Source of the DNA: Gemmataceae bacterium
GTDB taxonomy: Bacteria; Planctomycetota; Planctomycetia; Gemmatales; Gemmataceae
Assembly (NCBI GenBank): GCA_022842245.1
Contig: JALHPZ010000017.1
Location: forward strand, 60,744 to 124,743
Direction: 5' to 3'
DNA: 64,000 nucleotides
The stretch's first letter is position 1. Every line of letters begins with the position of its first letter. Positions 51,435 through 60,061 of this stretch are shown here, in pieces. Made by a program: the position numbers and the translations under genes. The notes under the pieces were generated by a model, which worked only from the letters and a program-made list of their open reading frames with translations, made no database searches and had not been told where the DNA came from.

Positions 51435-52127
51435 TCACTCGAACGTCGGCGGCTCGTTCGGGGCGCGGTATTCCGTCAGAAAGAAACCGCGGATCGACAC
51501 GCCCTCGTGCGAGTGGGCGATGTCGTGGCCGTTGTGGGGATCGAGCAGGTTGATTGTGATCGCCAGTTCGTCGTCGCCGGGATAGTTGGGGTCGTAGATC
51601 CAGATGGTCAGATCGCCGGCGGCTTCGTCGAGCGAATAGCCGTAGGCCAGCACCTGATGATTCTTGCCGAGGTCGGACGGGTTGAAGGAATGCGCCTTCA
51701 CCAGGCCGAGCGGGGCGGGCTGCTCGGCGTCGAGGAGCTGGCGGATCTTGGGCCATTCGTCCTCGATGGTGAGTTTCGAGAGTCCGTCCTGGAAGGCGAC
51801 GCCGGCGAAGCCGCGGGTCTCGAGCGGGCGGCGCTGCCAGTCGAAGTACTTCAGGACGCCGCCGGGGAGGTTGAAGCTGTCGAGGAGCCGACGGCAGAGG
51901 TAGCGGAAGACGGGGGGCGTGGGCGCGGGGGGCGGGGGCTGGTGGAAGGTGAAGAGATCGAGGGCGGCGAAGGCCATGCCGCCGCAGAGGCCGCCGCCGG
52001 CGTCGCCGAGGGGGATGGTGCCGAACGGCGTGGGCAGTTCGACAACCGGCGCGCCGGGGGGATAGGTGTTCGGGAACGGAAAGCCGTGGCGGGACGGCGC
52101 GAAGTCCGGAACGAAGACGCGGCGCAT
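51435..52127 (-). CDS. Papain-like cysteine peptidase-fold protein, uncharacterized
   Basis: A 230-residue protein with no named family that I can assign. It has the layout of a papain/C39-type fold: GGGLCGGMAFAALDLF offers a cysteine at the start of a helix (about residue 48), KNHQVLAYGY a histidine on a strand (about residue 160), and TIWIYDPNYPGDD an aspartate/asparagine. No signal peptide is seen. Similar proteins carry the same CGG, HQVLAYG and YDPN pattern, but activity is unproven. It lies just after the HAD gene (9 bases). Confidence 0.65.
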   Translation of the reverse strand: MRRVFVPDFAPSRHGFPFPNTYPPGAPVVELPTPFGTIPLGDAGGGLCGGMAFAALDLFTFHQPPPPAPTPPVFRYLCRRLLDSFNLPGGVLKYFDWQRRPLETRGFAGVAFQDGLSKLTIEDEWPKIRQLLDAEQPAPLGLVKAHSFNPSDLGKNHQVLAYGYSLDEAAGDLTIWIYDPNYPGDDELAITINLLDPHNGHDIAHSHEGVSIRGFFLTEYRAPNEPPTFE

Positions 52128-52136
52128 GACGGTCTC

Positions 52137-52805
52137 CTAATCGAACCAGTTGGTGGGAAGTCGTCCGAACTGGGAGAGATCGTCCAGCACGAGGTCGGCG
52201 TTGGCGGCGGCCAGTTCCGCGGCCGAGTGCCAACCGGTGGCCACGGCGACGCACTTCGCCCCGATGGCGCGGGCGCACTTCACGTCGTTGGGCGTGTCGC
52301 CGATCACCCAGAGGTCGTTCAGCGGTTCGCCGTGGATGGCGCGGGCCGCCGCGAGCGCGGTGCGGGCCACGTCGTCGCGGTCGTGGCAGCCGTCGCCGAA
52401 GCCGCCGAAGGAAAAGTGGTTCCAAAGCCCGAAGTGATCGAGCTTCACGCGGGCGCCGGCCTCGATGTTGCCGGTGAGCAGACCGACCCGCCGATTCGCC
52501 GAGCGCAGCCGCTCCAGTAACTCCGCAATTCCGGGCAGCACGTGCCCGCGGATGGCATTCATGCACGGCCCCAGGTGCCGCAGGTACGCGTCGCGGAGCC
52601 GCTCATAGTTCGCCGGCGTCGGGTCGAGGTCGTGGACGCGGAGCAGGTCGCGGCCAATGTCGGGATCGGTGCGCCCACTGTAGGAGATCGTGTCGCGGAT
52701 TTCCGAGACTCCGAAGGCGGTCCGCAGCGCCGCTTCCATGGCCGCCTTGCCGGCGCCGCCCGTGCGGATCAGCGTGCCGTCGATGTCGAAGAAGAGCGTA
52801 GGCAT
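52137..52805 (-). CDS. HAD-family phosphatase, phosphoglycolate phosphatase-like
   Basis: A 222-residue HAD hydrolase. Motif I is FFDIDGTLIRTG with nucleophile and acid/base aspartates; motif II is LLTGN; the lysine of motif III lies in ARVKLDHFG; motif IV is WVIGDTPNDVKCARA. The cap domain (residues 20-85) is of the helical C1 type, as in phosphoglycolate and pyrophosphate phosphatases. The exact substrate cannot be read from sequence. ATG 52805 gives the proper family start (MPTLFFDIDG). Confidence 0.88.
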   Translation of the reverse strand: MPTLFFDIDGTLIRTGGAGKAAMEAALRTAFGVSEIRDTISYSGRTDPDIGRDLLRVHDLDPTPANYERLRDAYLRHLGPCMNAIRGHVLPGIAELLERLRSANRRVGLLTGNIEAGARVKLDHFGLWNHFSFGGFGDGCHDRDDVARTALAAARAIHGEPLNDLWVIGDTPNDVKCARAIGAKCVAVATGWHSAAELAAANADLVLDDLSQFGRLPTNWFD

Positions 52806-52964
52806 GGAGATTGTGATAGCGACGCGGGATCGAAGGTGCGAACGGTTCGCCCGCACCCCCTACAACCCGCACAGGCGGGCGGGCACTTTGACGGTCCGCG
52901 AAACGATTCGGGTTGTGCCATCCCTTCCGCGCGGCGATAGTGGCGGTACAACCGGATCGTCGCG

Positions 52965-53738
52965 ATGCTGTTTCCGCCGCCGTTCTTCTGCTCGGGTCGA
53001 ACGCTCCCGCTCTCGGTGCCGCGGCGGTTCCTGGCGGATTTCATCCATTTCGCCTCGAAGATGCCCCTCGTCGGGATCGCGCGGCGGATGGACCTCGGCG
53101 CATTGCTGGCGGCGCGGAAAGCCGCGGCCCCCGCGCCGAACTGGACGCTCCTGTTCGCCAAGGCGTTCGCGCGGGTGGCAGTCGAGCGGCCGGAGCTGAG
53201 GCGATCCTACCTCGGGTTCCCCTGGCCCCACCTGTTCGAATGCAACGAAAGCGTGGCGTCCATCGCGATTGAACGGGAGTACGACGGCGAACGGATGGTG
53301 ATGTTCGCGGTCTTCCGCAACCCGCACGAGACGCCCCTGGCGCAACTGGCGAGGGAATTGAACGACTTCAGGACGAAGCCGATCGACGAGGTGCCGGCGC
53401 TACGGCGCACGATCCGGATCACGAAGCTGCCACGGCTGGTCCGCCGGGCGCTCTGGCGGCACGCCCTGTACCAGTCGGGTCGGCTGCGGGCCCAGAATTT
53501 CGGCACGTTCGGCATCAGTTCGATCGCGCCGGCCGGAGCCGTCACCGTTGGCATGGCTTCACTGGTGACGAATACATTAAGCTTGGGTCCGTTCGACGAG
53601 GCGGGCCGGCTGGACGTGCGGCTCGATTTCGACCACCGCGTCTATGATGGGATGGCGGCGGCGGAGGCCCTGCAACACCTGGAAATCGTGTTGCGAACGG
53701 AGATCCTCGCGGAACTCCGCGATTCAACGGGGAATTGA
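52965..53738 (+). CDS. Stand-alone E2-type acyltransferase catalytic domain protein (first copy)
   Basis: A 257-residue protein resembling the catalytic domain of 2-oxoacid dehydrogenase E2 and chloramphenicol acetyltransferase. The active-site motif DFDHRVYDG lies at residues 221-229, with catalytic His at 224 and Asp at 228, and FGTFGISSIAPAGA is the typical preceding strand-loop. There is no lipoyl or E1/E3-binding domain, so it cannot work as a normal E2. It is followed by a paralogue 22 bases downstream. The acyl substrate is unknown. Confidence 0.75.
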   Translation: MLFPPPFFCSGRTLPLSVPRRFLADFIHFASKMPLVGIARRMDLGALLAARKAAAPAPNWTLLFAKAFARVAVERPELRRSYLGFPWPHLFECNESVASIAIEREYDGERMVMFAVFRNPHETPLAQLARELNDFRTKPIDEVPALRRTIRITKLPRLVRRALWRHALYQSGRLRAQNFGTFGISSIAPAGAVTVGMASLVTNTLSLGPFDEAGRLDVRLDFDHRVYDGMAAAEALQHLEIVLRTEILAELRDSTGN

Positions 53739-53760
53739 CCCGGACGCTTCAGGACGCATC

Positions 53761-54567
53761 ATGGCTCGCGTGCCCGGACATTGGCAGTCGCTCTCGGTCA
53801 ACCGGCGGATGATCGCCGAGCTGATGGCCAGTTGCCACGGCATGCCGATCATTACCATCGAACGCCGCATGGCGCTCGCGGACGTGGTCGCCGCGCGCAA
53901 CGGACTGCCCGACCCGCCTTCGTGGGTCGCGCTCTTCGCCAAGGCGTTCGCGCTCGTCGCCGCCCGCCGGCCCGAGCTTCGCCGCGCCTACATGCCCCAC
54001 CCCTGGCCGCACTTCTACGAAACCGAAGGCTCCATCGCCTCCATCGCCGTCGAACGCGAGTATGGCGGCGAATCCGCCGTCTTCTTCGGCCAGTTCTTCC
54101 GCCCCGAAGGCCAGTCGCTCGACCAGCTCCAGGCCGCCCTCGTCCACTGGCGCGACACGCCCGTCGAGGAAGTCCGCGATTTCCGCCGCCTCCTGAACTT
54201 CATGCGCGTGCCGAGGCCGCTCCGCCGCCTCGCCTGGTGGTACGCCCTCCAGGTCGCCGGCCGGCATCGCGTCCGGCAGTTCGGCACCTTCGGCATCAGC
54301 ACCACCGCGTCCGCCGGCGCCACCTGCCGCAACCTCATCGCGCCCGTGCCGTACACCCTCAACTACGGGCTCCTCGCCCCGGATGGCGAACTCGACGTCC
54401 GCCTCCACTTCGATCACCGCGTCGTCGATGGCATGCCCGCCGCCCGCGCCCTCGCCGAGATCGAACACGAACTGCGCACGACGATCCACGAGGAGTTGCG
54501 CACTCTCGCGGCCCCGGCCGCGCGAACCGGCGTCCGCGCCCTCGGCGTGGTCGTCGCGGAACGCTAG
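53761..54567 (+). CDS. Stand-alone E2-type acyltransferase catalytic domain protein (second copy)
   Basis: A 268-residue paralogue of the preceding gene. Shared features are LFAKAFALVAARRPELRRAYMPHPWPHFYE, SIASIAVEREYGGE, FGTFGISTTASAGA and the active-site HFDHRVVDG (His 219, Asp 223). Again no lipoyl domain is present. The two copies probably arose by tandem duplication and may form mixed trimers. Start ATG 53761 (MARVPGHWQSLSVNRRM) follows the first gene's stop by 22 bases; tgt follows. Confidence 0.75.
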   Translation: MARVPGHWQSLSVNRRMIAELMASCHGMPIITIERRMALADVVAARNGLPDPPSWVALFAKAFALVAARRPELRRAYMPHPWPHFYETEGSIASIAVEREYGGESAVFFGQFFRPEGQSLDQLQAALVHWRDTPVEEVRDFRRLLNFMRVPRPLRRLAWWYALQVAGRHRVRQFGTFGISTTASAGATCRNLIAPVPYTLNYGLLAPDGELDVRLHFDHRVVDGMPAARALAEIEHELRTTIHEELRTLAAPAARTGVRALGVVVAER

Positions 54568-54598
54568 CAGGCGACGCGAGTCTCCGTAACACAGTCCC

Positions 54599-55717
54599 AT
54601 GTCCCTCACCTTCGCCCTCGAACATCGCGACGGTGCCGCGCGCGCCGGCCGCATGACCACGCCGCACGGTGTCGTCGAAACCCCGACCTTCATGCCCGTC
54701 GGTACGCGCGCCACCGTCAAGGGCCTCACCCCCGCGATGCTCGCGGACGTTGGATCGCAGATCATCCTCGGCAACACCTACCACCTCGCCCTGCGCCCCG
54801 GCGACGAACTCATCGCCGAACTCGGCGGCCTGCACCGCTTCATGGACTGGCCCGGCCCGATCCTCACCGACAGCGGCGGGTTCCAGGTCTTCAGCCTCGC
54901 GAGTCAGGCGAAGATCACCGACGCCGGCGCCACGTTCCGCAGCCACATCGACGGCGCGCTGCTGCACCTCACGCCGGAGAAGGCGGTCGAGATCCAGCAG
55001 AACCTCGGCTCGGACATCGCGATGGTGCTGGACGAATGCCCGCCGGGGGACGCGCCGGAGGCGGTCGTGCGAAAGGCCGTCGCGCGCTCGCTGCGCTGGG
55101 CGGAACGGTGCAAGGCACACCATTCCCGGAAAGACCAGGCGCAGTTTGCCATCGTACAGGGGGGCACGAACCTCGCGCTGCGCGCGGAGTGCGCGCGGGA
55201 ACTGGCGGCGATGGATTTCCCGGGCTACGCGCTCGGCGGCTTCAGCGTCGGCGAGGCGCCGGCGGCGATGCACGCGGCCCTGCCGGAGTGCGCCGCGTGC
55301 CTGCCGGAGGAGAAGCCGCGTTACCTCATGGGGGTCGGCCGGCCGGAGGACCTGCTCGTCGGCGTCGCCGCCGGCATCGACCTGTTTGACTGCGTGATGC
55401 CCACGCGCAACGGGCGCAACGCCACCGCCTTCACCGACGCCGGCATCGTGAAACTGCGGAACGCGAAGCACGAACGCGACCCGGCACCGCTCGAAGCGCA
55501 CTGCCACTGCTACGGCTGCCGTCGCTTCAGCCGCGCGTACCTGCACCACCTCTTCCGCGTGGACGAGATGCTCGGCCCCATCCTGCTGAGCCTGCACAAC
55601 ATCGCCTATTATCTTCGGCTGATGCGCGAGGCGCGCGCGGCGATCGCCGAATCGCGATTCGCGGAATTCGTGGCCGTGCGACGCGACGGCTGGAAGAAGC
55701 CCCCATCGACCGATTGA
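54599..55717 (+). CDS. tgt: Queuine tRNA-ribosyltransferase
   Basis: Exchanges guanine-34 for preQ1 in tRNAs with GUN anticodons. It has 372 residues. The catalytic aspartate is in [13 protein letters not shown] and the second in [13 protein letters not shown]; substrate-binding QGGTNLALR and [10 protein letters not shown] are present, and the zinc site is [18 protein letters not shown]. It starts at ATG 54599, 31 bases after the acyltransferase pair. Its end is 3 bases from that of the convergent parvulin gene. Confidence 0.95.
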   Translation: MSLTFALEHRDGAARAGRMTTPHGVVETPTFMPVGTRATVKGLTPAMLADVGSQIILGNTYHLALRPGDELIAELGGLHRFMDWPGPILTDSGGFQVFSLASQAKITDAGATFRSHIDGALLHLTPEKAVEIQQNLGSDIAMVLDECPPGDAPEAVVRKAVARSLRWAERCKAHHSRKDQAQFAIVQGGTNLALRAECARELAAMDFPGYALGGFSVGEAPAAMHAALPECAACLPEEKPRYLMGVGRPEDLLVGVAAGIDLFDCVMPTRNGRNATAFTDAGIVKLRNAKHERDPAPLEAHCHCYGCRRFSRAYLHHLFRVDEMLGPILLSLHNIAYYLRLMREARAAIAESRFAEFVAVRRDGWKKPPSTD

Positions 55718-55720
55718 CGC

Positions 55721-56647
55721 TCACGGCAGCGAGATTTGAATGCGGGCGTCCTTCCGGAGCTTCTCCAGCATCGAACGCCGCACGTCCTCCGCGTACAGGT
55801 CGCGCACGCGCTCGATCGACTTCTCGAACGTCGTCGGCGTGCCCGCCTTACGGTCCGAAACGCGGATTAGGTGCAGCCCCATCTCCGTCTCGACCGGTTC
55901 GCTCACGTTGCCGACCTTGAGTGCGAACGCCGCCGCCGCGAACGCCTCGTCCACGATCGAATCCTTGCGGGTGATCTCGCCGAGGTCGCCGCCGTCCTTC
56001 GCGCTCGGGCAGACGGAATGCTTCTTCGCCGCGGCGGCGAAGTCGATCGAGCCATCCACAATCTCCTTCCGCAGGCGTGCGAGCTTCTCCATTGCCGCCG
56101 CACGTTCCCCCGGCGTCGCGTTCCGCCCGAGGCGCACGACGATGTGCGCCGCGCGCACGGTGGCATTCTCGAAGACATCCTTGTGGTCCGCGAAGTACTT
56201 GCGCAGTTCCGCCTCCGTCGCGCGGGCGTCGATCAGCCGCTGCAGTTGCAGCACCCGCATCCACTGTTCGCGCACCTGCTGCTCGGTCTGCCCCGTTTCG
56301 CGCAGGTGGTCCGCGAACGTCTTTTTCTGCTTCCGCAGGCTGGCGGTCAGCGCCTGCATCGCGCGTTCGATGTCGGCCGGTGGAACCTTCGGCCCGCTCC
56401 GCGCCAGAAATTGCATGAGCAGTTTCTCGTCGATCAATTCTTCGAGGATCTCCGCGCGCAGCCGCTTCGCCTGCGCCGCCGTCAGCGGCGCGTCCGCCGG
56501 CAGCGCGCGCCGGAGCGCCGCGTCCACTTCGTCGAGCCGGATGGTTTCGCCGTTGACCGTGGCCGCGACGTTTTCCGCCTTCGTCTCGGCGAGAAGGAGC
56601 GATGAAAGGACCGGCACGAGAGCGAGCGCAAAGATCCGGCGTACCAT
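55721..56647 (-). CDS. Exported parvulin-type peptidyl-prolyl isomerase (SurA-like)
   Basis: A 308-residue foldase. The signal peptide (VRRIFALALVPVLSSLLLAE) is followed by a SurA-N-like helical domain (ATVNGETIRLDEVDAALRRAL...AEILEELIDEKLLMQFL) and a PpiC domain from about residue 165 (AAHIVVRLGRNATPGERAAA...CPSAKDGGDLGEI...GLHLIRVSDRKAG). It probably assists folding of exported proteins in the periplasm. ATG 56647 is chosen. Confidence 0.9.
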   Translation of the reverse strand: MVRRIFALALVPVLSSLLLAETKAENVAATVNGETIRLDEVDAALRRALPADAPLTAAQAKRLRAEILEELIDEKLLMQFLARSGPKVPPADIERAMQALTASLRKQKKTFADHLRETGQTEQQVREQWMRVLQLQRLIDARATEAELRKYFADHKDVFENATVRAAHIVVRLGRNATPGERAAAMEKLARLRKEIVDGSIDFAAAAKKHSVCPSAKDGGDLGEITRKDSIVDEAFAAAAFALKVGNVSEPVETEMGLHLIRVSDRKAGTPTTFEKSIERVRDLYAEDVRRSMLEKLRKDARIQISLP

Positions 56648-56799
56648 GGACGGGCCTCCTTCGAGAACGCGGAGTGATAGCGTGGAACCGCCACGGACGC
56701 AAGTCTTGGACTTCCGAAGTCCGGGGGTTTTTCCCCCGCACCGTTGACGCGCGACGACGGAAGTGGGACTCTGATAGGGAGAATTCCGGAGGGCCTGCG

Positions 56800-57468
56800 A
56801 TGCCGCGAGTTCGTTCCCTCGCCGTGATCCTTCTTGTCTGCGCTTCGGCCGACGGGCAGGAAAAGAAGGCCGCCGTCGCCATCGACAAGGAAAAGAAAGC
56901 CGTCAGAATCGACGCGACCATCGCGCCGCGGAAGCTCGCGCACCTGGCGGAGGTCTACCCGATCGAACTGATCGCCGGCTGGGCGCACCCCAAGGGGAAG
57001 AAGGCGCACGAGACCGTCGTGACGATCGACGCAAACCCCAGCGACGTGCACAAGGCGCTTGAAGAAGTGGGCCTGAAGCCGGGCAAGCCGGCCAAGGGCG
57101 AGAACGCGGAGTCGGCCGGGCCGGATGTGAACGTGTTCATCGAAGTGCCGGCCGGCGACGGCTCCGCGAAGAAGCTCTCGCCCGACAAGTTCCTCGTCGA
57201 CCCCAAGACGAAGAAGCCGTTCCCGAAGAGCGTGAAGTTCCGCTTCACCGGCAGCGTCGAGAGCCAGGTCGCGCCGGACAAGCCGGAGAAGAAATATGGA
57301 GCGGACCTGAGCGGCACGCTGATCGTCATCTTCCCCGTGACGGACGAAACGGTGCTGCAATCGAGCCTGACGATGAAGGAAGAGAAATATTTGAAACTCG
57401 AGACGAACAAGGACGCGCTGCCGAAGGAAGGCACGGCCGTGAAGCTCGTCATCGAGGCCGCGAAATGA
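56800..57468 (+). CDS. YdjY-like exported protein
   Basis: A 222-residue protein with a signal peptide (MPRVRSLAVILLVCASADG) and a YdjY-type domain, recognised by PIELIAGWAHPKGKKAHETVVTIDANPSDVHKALEEVGLKPG. This is a family of unknown role, common in planctomycetes. The mature part is Lys-rich. ATG 56800 follows GGAGGGCCTGCG. The stop overlaps the next gene by 4 bases (ATGA), so they are likely translated together. Confidence 0.8.
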   Translation: MPRVRSLAVILLVCASADGQEKKAAVAIDKEKKAVRIDATIAPRKLAHLAEVYPIELIAGWAHPKGKKAHETVVTIDANPSDVHKALEEVGLKPGKPAKGENAESAGPDVNVFIEVPAGDGSAKKLSPDKFLVDPKTKKPFPKSVKFRFTGSVESQVAPDKPEKKYGADLSGTLIVIFPVTDETVLQSSLTMKEEKYLKLETNKDALPKEGTAVKLVIEAAK

Positions 57469-58178
57469 AGCGATTCTTCCTGCTGCTTGTACTCGGTCTG
57501 CCGGCGTGCTCGCCGGCCGCGCCGCCACCCGCGCCGCCCGAAGTGGTCGTCACGGTCGAACCGGAGGCGAATCCTGAACCGAAGGCGGAAACGAAGCCGG
57601 AATCCAAACCGACCCCCGCCCCTGCATCGGTCGCGGTGACGCCGGCCACGCTGGAACCGGCCGTGGCGAAGGCGCTCGCGTCGAAGACGGCACCGCTCCC
57701 CGACGCGAAGGCGAAGGGGCCGAAGGGCCATGACTCGGAGATCGCACGCGGGGAGTTGCCGCTGGCGAAGCTTCCGCCGTCTGCCGTGTCGCTGCCGCCG
57801 GCAAACCGCAAGCCCGCACTGCCGTCGCCGCCGAACGAGGGCGTTCCCGTCCGGCTGGGCGATGGTGCCGAACTCGATTGGCGCTCGGTGAAGCTGTCCG
57901 AAGCGCCGACGGTGAAAGCCCCGCCGCGCCCGCAGCCGACGGCCGCCGACACGCCCCGCCTCGGCTTCCCGCAACCCGACCGCATCCCCGCCGACGATCC
58001 CACGGCCGAGCTGTCGACCACACGCATCGTGAACACGCTGCTCGCCGCGCCGACCATCGCCGCCCCGTTCCTGCGCCTGGTGTTGCCCGACCCGTTCGAG
58101 TTCGCGGAGCAACTCAAGCCGGCGCCGACGCCGGAGTTCGGCATCGTGCCCGTCGTCGTGTCGCCGGCGCGGCCGTGA
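57465..58178 (+). CDS. Pro/Ala-rich lipoprotein, hypothetical
   Basis: A 237-residue protein with a lipoprotein signal MKRFFLLLVLGLPACSPAA (lipobox LPAC, Cys-15). A low-complexity Pro/Ala/Lys linker fills residues 18-150; the C-terminal 70 residues are more ordered (STTRIVNTLLAAPTIAAPFLRLVLPDPFEFAEQL) and probably form the functional part. Translation is coupled to the YdjY-like gene by a 4-base overlap; both are exported and likely act at the same surface. Confidence 0.75.
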   Translation: MKRFFLLLVLGLPACSPAAPPPAPPEVVVTVEPEANPEPKAETKPESKPTPAPASVAVTPATLEPAVAKALASKTAPLPDAKAKGPKGHDSEIARGELPLAKLPPSAVSLPPANRKPALPSPPNEGVPVRLGDGAELDWRSVKLSEAPTVKAPPRPQPTAADTPRLGFPQPDRIPADDPTAELSTTRIVNTLLAAPTIAAPFLRLVLPDPFEFAEQLKPAPTPEFGIVPVVVSPARP

Positions 58179-58181
58179 CGG

Positions 58182-58436
58182 TCAATCCGCTTGTCGGGGG
58201 CTGGTACCGACTTCCGCACCGGCCAAAGCCGAAGGCACAACCGCGAAAGGGCGTACGGACGCGAAAGGCATCGCACCGGGTCCACCGGCGGAGATGGGCA
58301 TCCCGTCCTCGGCCAACGCGGCGCGGACGAACGCTTTGGCTTGAGCATCGTTCGTCGCGGTCGGCAGACCGGCGGCAACGGGCATGCCGCCTTCGGCCAG
58401 GGCCGCGATCTCGAAGGGATGTTTTATCTCGCCCAT
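58182..58436 (-). CDS. Small hypothetical protein downstream of the GNAT gene
   Basis: An 84-residue frame beginning MGEIKHPFEIAALAEGGMPV. Its ATG comes 3 bases after the TGA of the GNAT gene, a spacing typical of coupled genes. The repeated phrase EGGMPVAAG / EDGMPISAG suggests a small duplicated module. No function can be assigned. It is small and overlaps nothing else, so it may be real, but coding evidence is modest. Confidence 0.45.
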   Translation of the reverse strand: MGEIKHPFEIAALAEGGMPVAAGLPTATNDAQAKAFVRAALAEDGMPISAGGPGAMPFASVRPFAVVPSALAGAEVGTSPRQAD

Positions 58437-58439
58437 TTC

Positions 58440-59102
58440 TCACTCGATTTTCAAGGCCGCGAGCCAGCGGCTCGCCTCTGCTTCAGTGTACTCGAAATAG
58501 GGGAGATCGTAATAGTCTTCATCGAAGCCCAGTCGGATCATGCCGCACCGATTGCGGTAGAATTCCTCGGCCTGAGGAAGCGCGTGCAGACCCACGCGTC
58601 CTCCCAGTCCCAACTCCCGACTGACCAACACGGCTTCGGCGATCAAGCGCGTCCCGATTCCCAAATACCGTGGGCGGTCGGTCATGCCTTTCAAGTTCCA
58701 CGGGGCGGCTTCCAAATAATCCACATACAAAATCGGCCCTCCATCGGGATTCAACCGCGAAGGTCGCGGTTCGACCAGAATGGCCATCAATCCCTCGTAG
58801 CGGCCTTCGCAACGAATACCGAAGATGCAATGTCGACCGGCCATGAGGCTTTGGATTTTCCGCCGCCAATCCCAATGACGATGTTCGACGGCGCGCCCCT
58901 GCCGCAACGCCAGCGCGAATCCCGCTTCTCGGGCCGGCGACCATAACGTCTCCACGGACATCAAGTCCTCGGCGCTCAGGGAGCGATGCATTTCGGCGGG
59001 GACCAGCGGCCGGTCCGAACCCAAGGCCGAGGCATCGACCAATTGGATCGCGCGGATCGTCGAATGTTCGGGTAATCGAAGCGGTCCACTCGTGTTGGCC
59101 AT
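58440..59102 (-). CDS. GNAT-family N-acetyltransferase
   Basis: A 220-residue protein with a GNAT fold: GLMAILVEPRPSRLN...ILYVDYLEAAPWN, the acetyl-CoA loop RPRYLGIGTRLIAEAVLVSRELG, and the closing GLHALPQAEEFYRNRCGMIRLGF. The first 80 residues form a separate lead (WSPAREAGFALALRQGRAV) common to planctomycete members. The substrate is unknown. It lies between the comM remnant and the small gene at 58182. Confidence 0.8.
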   Translation of the reverse strand: MANTSGPLRLPEHSTIRAIQLVDASALGSDRPLVPAEMHRSLSAEDLMSVETLWSPAREAGFALALRQGRAVEHRHWDWRRKIQSLMAGRHCIFGIRCEGRYEGLMAILVEPRPSRLNPDGGPILYVDYLEAAPWNLKGMTDRPRYLGIGTRLIAEAVLVSRELGLGGRVGLHALPQAEEFYRNRCGMIRLGFDEDYYDLPYFEYTEAEASRWLAALKIE

Positions 59103-59117
59103 GACACCGCGCTCCCC

Positions 59118-59606
59118 TTACCGCTCCCACAGCTTCCGATCCAAGGTCCGGTAGGTGATCGCCTCCGAGATGTGCGATTCCTGCAGGTGCTCGCTGCCGT
59201 CGAGGTCGGCGATCGTGCGCGCCACTTTCAAGATCCGGTCGTGCGCCCGCGCCGACAGGCCCAGCGAATCCATCGCCGTCTGCAACAGGCTCCGCCCACC
59301 CGCGTCCGGGGCGGCGAACTTCCGCATCTCCCGCGGCGTCATCCGGCTGTTCACGGCGTTCGAACGCTTCCCGAACCGCGCCTGCTGGATCGCCCGCGCG
59401 CGGTCCACCTGCTCCCGCATCGTCGCGCTGCTCGTCCCGTCCGTCAGCTTCGACAGCTCCGCGTAAGGCACGCTCGGCACCTCGATGTGCAGGTCGATCC
59501 GATCGAGCAGCGGTCCGCTCAGCCGACCGAGATACTTCTCCACCGCGATCGGCGAACACTTGCACTGGTGCTTCGGGTCGCCGAGGTACCCGCACGGGCA
59601 CCGCAC
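59118..59606 (-). pseudogene. comM: ComM/YifB Mg chelatase-like protein, 5'-truncated
   Basis: Only the C-terminal 160 residues of a protein that is normally about 500 long are present, starting at the CPCGYLGDPKHQCKC motif, then GRLSGPLLDRIDLHIEVPSV, NSRMTPREMRKF, SARAHDRILKVARTIADLDG and ITYRTLD. The AAA+ core with Walker motifs, which should lie upstream on the minus strand, is missing: an in-frame TAG occurs a few codons before and a plus-strand gene follows. ComM is a helicase that helps natural transformation, and comM is a known insertion site for islands. The missing part may lie beyond the window's right edge. Confidence 0.8.
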
Positions 59607-59659
59607 AATTCCATCTCCTCGCCGCTACTTTCACCGCCAGCGTACAAGTCACTGAGGAG

Positions 59660-59995
59660 TTGGCCAGTTTCATACCCGCTCACGCGACGGCCGATGTCGT
59701 CCGCCGTTACCGATCCGGGGAAACCCAGGGTGCGATCGCCGCTTCGCTTGGCGTCAACCAGAGGGCCGTCCGCCGCGTCTTGGAACTCCAGAACGAGCCT
59801 ATTCGGACCTCGTGCCCCGTGTCCGGCGTGCACCGAGAAGCCATCCTCGATCGACACGGCCGGGGGCAGTCGATCAAGGAGATCAGCACCGGGCTGGGGC
59901 TGAACTTCGCCACCGTTTATCAGGTGCTCCGGCGGGCGGGGAGGGTGAACAAGAGACGCCGCTCGCCCGCCTCGCCGGGTGCCGATGCGAAGTGA
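59660..59995 (+). CDS. Helix-turn-helix protein
   Basis: A 111-residue protein with two helix-turn-helix segments: VVRRYRSGETQGAIAASLGV...VRRVLELQ (like the Hin/resolvase-type DNA-binding domain) and HREAILDRHGRGQSIKEISTGLGL...VYQVLRRAG. It ends in a basic tail. It is the first gene inside the comM break. The start is uncertain: TTG 59660 directly follows GAGGAG, with no ATG nearby. It could be a remnant of the C terminus of a recombinase or transposase. No catalytic domain is visible. Confidence 0.55.
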   Translation: MASFIPAHATADVVRRYRSGETQGAIAASLGVNQRAVRRVLELQNEPIRTSCPVSGVHREAILDRHGRGQSIKEISTGLGLNFATVYQVLRRAGRVNKRRRSPASPGADAK

Positions 59996-60061
59996 GCCGG
60001 CGGGCCGGCGTGTCCTAACCGGGTCGGGAGGTGGTTGCACGACTCGGGGGCGACGGGCCAG

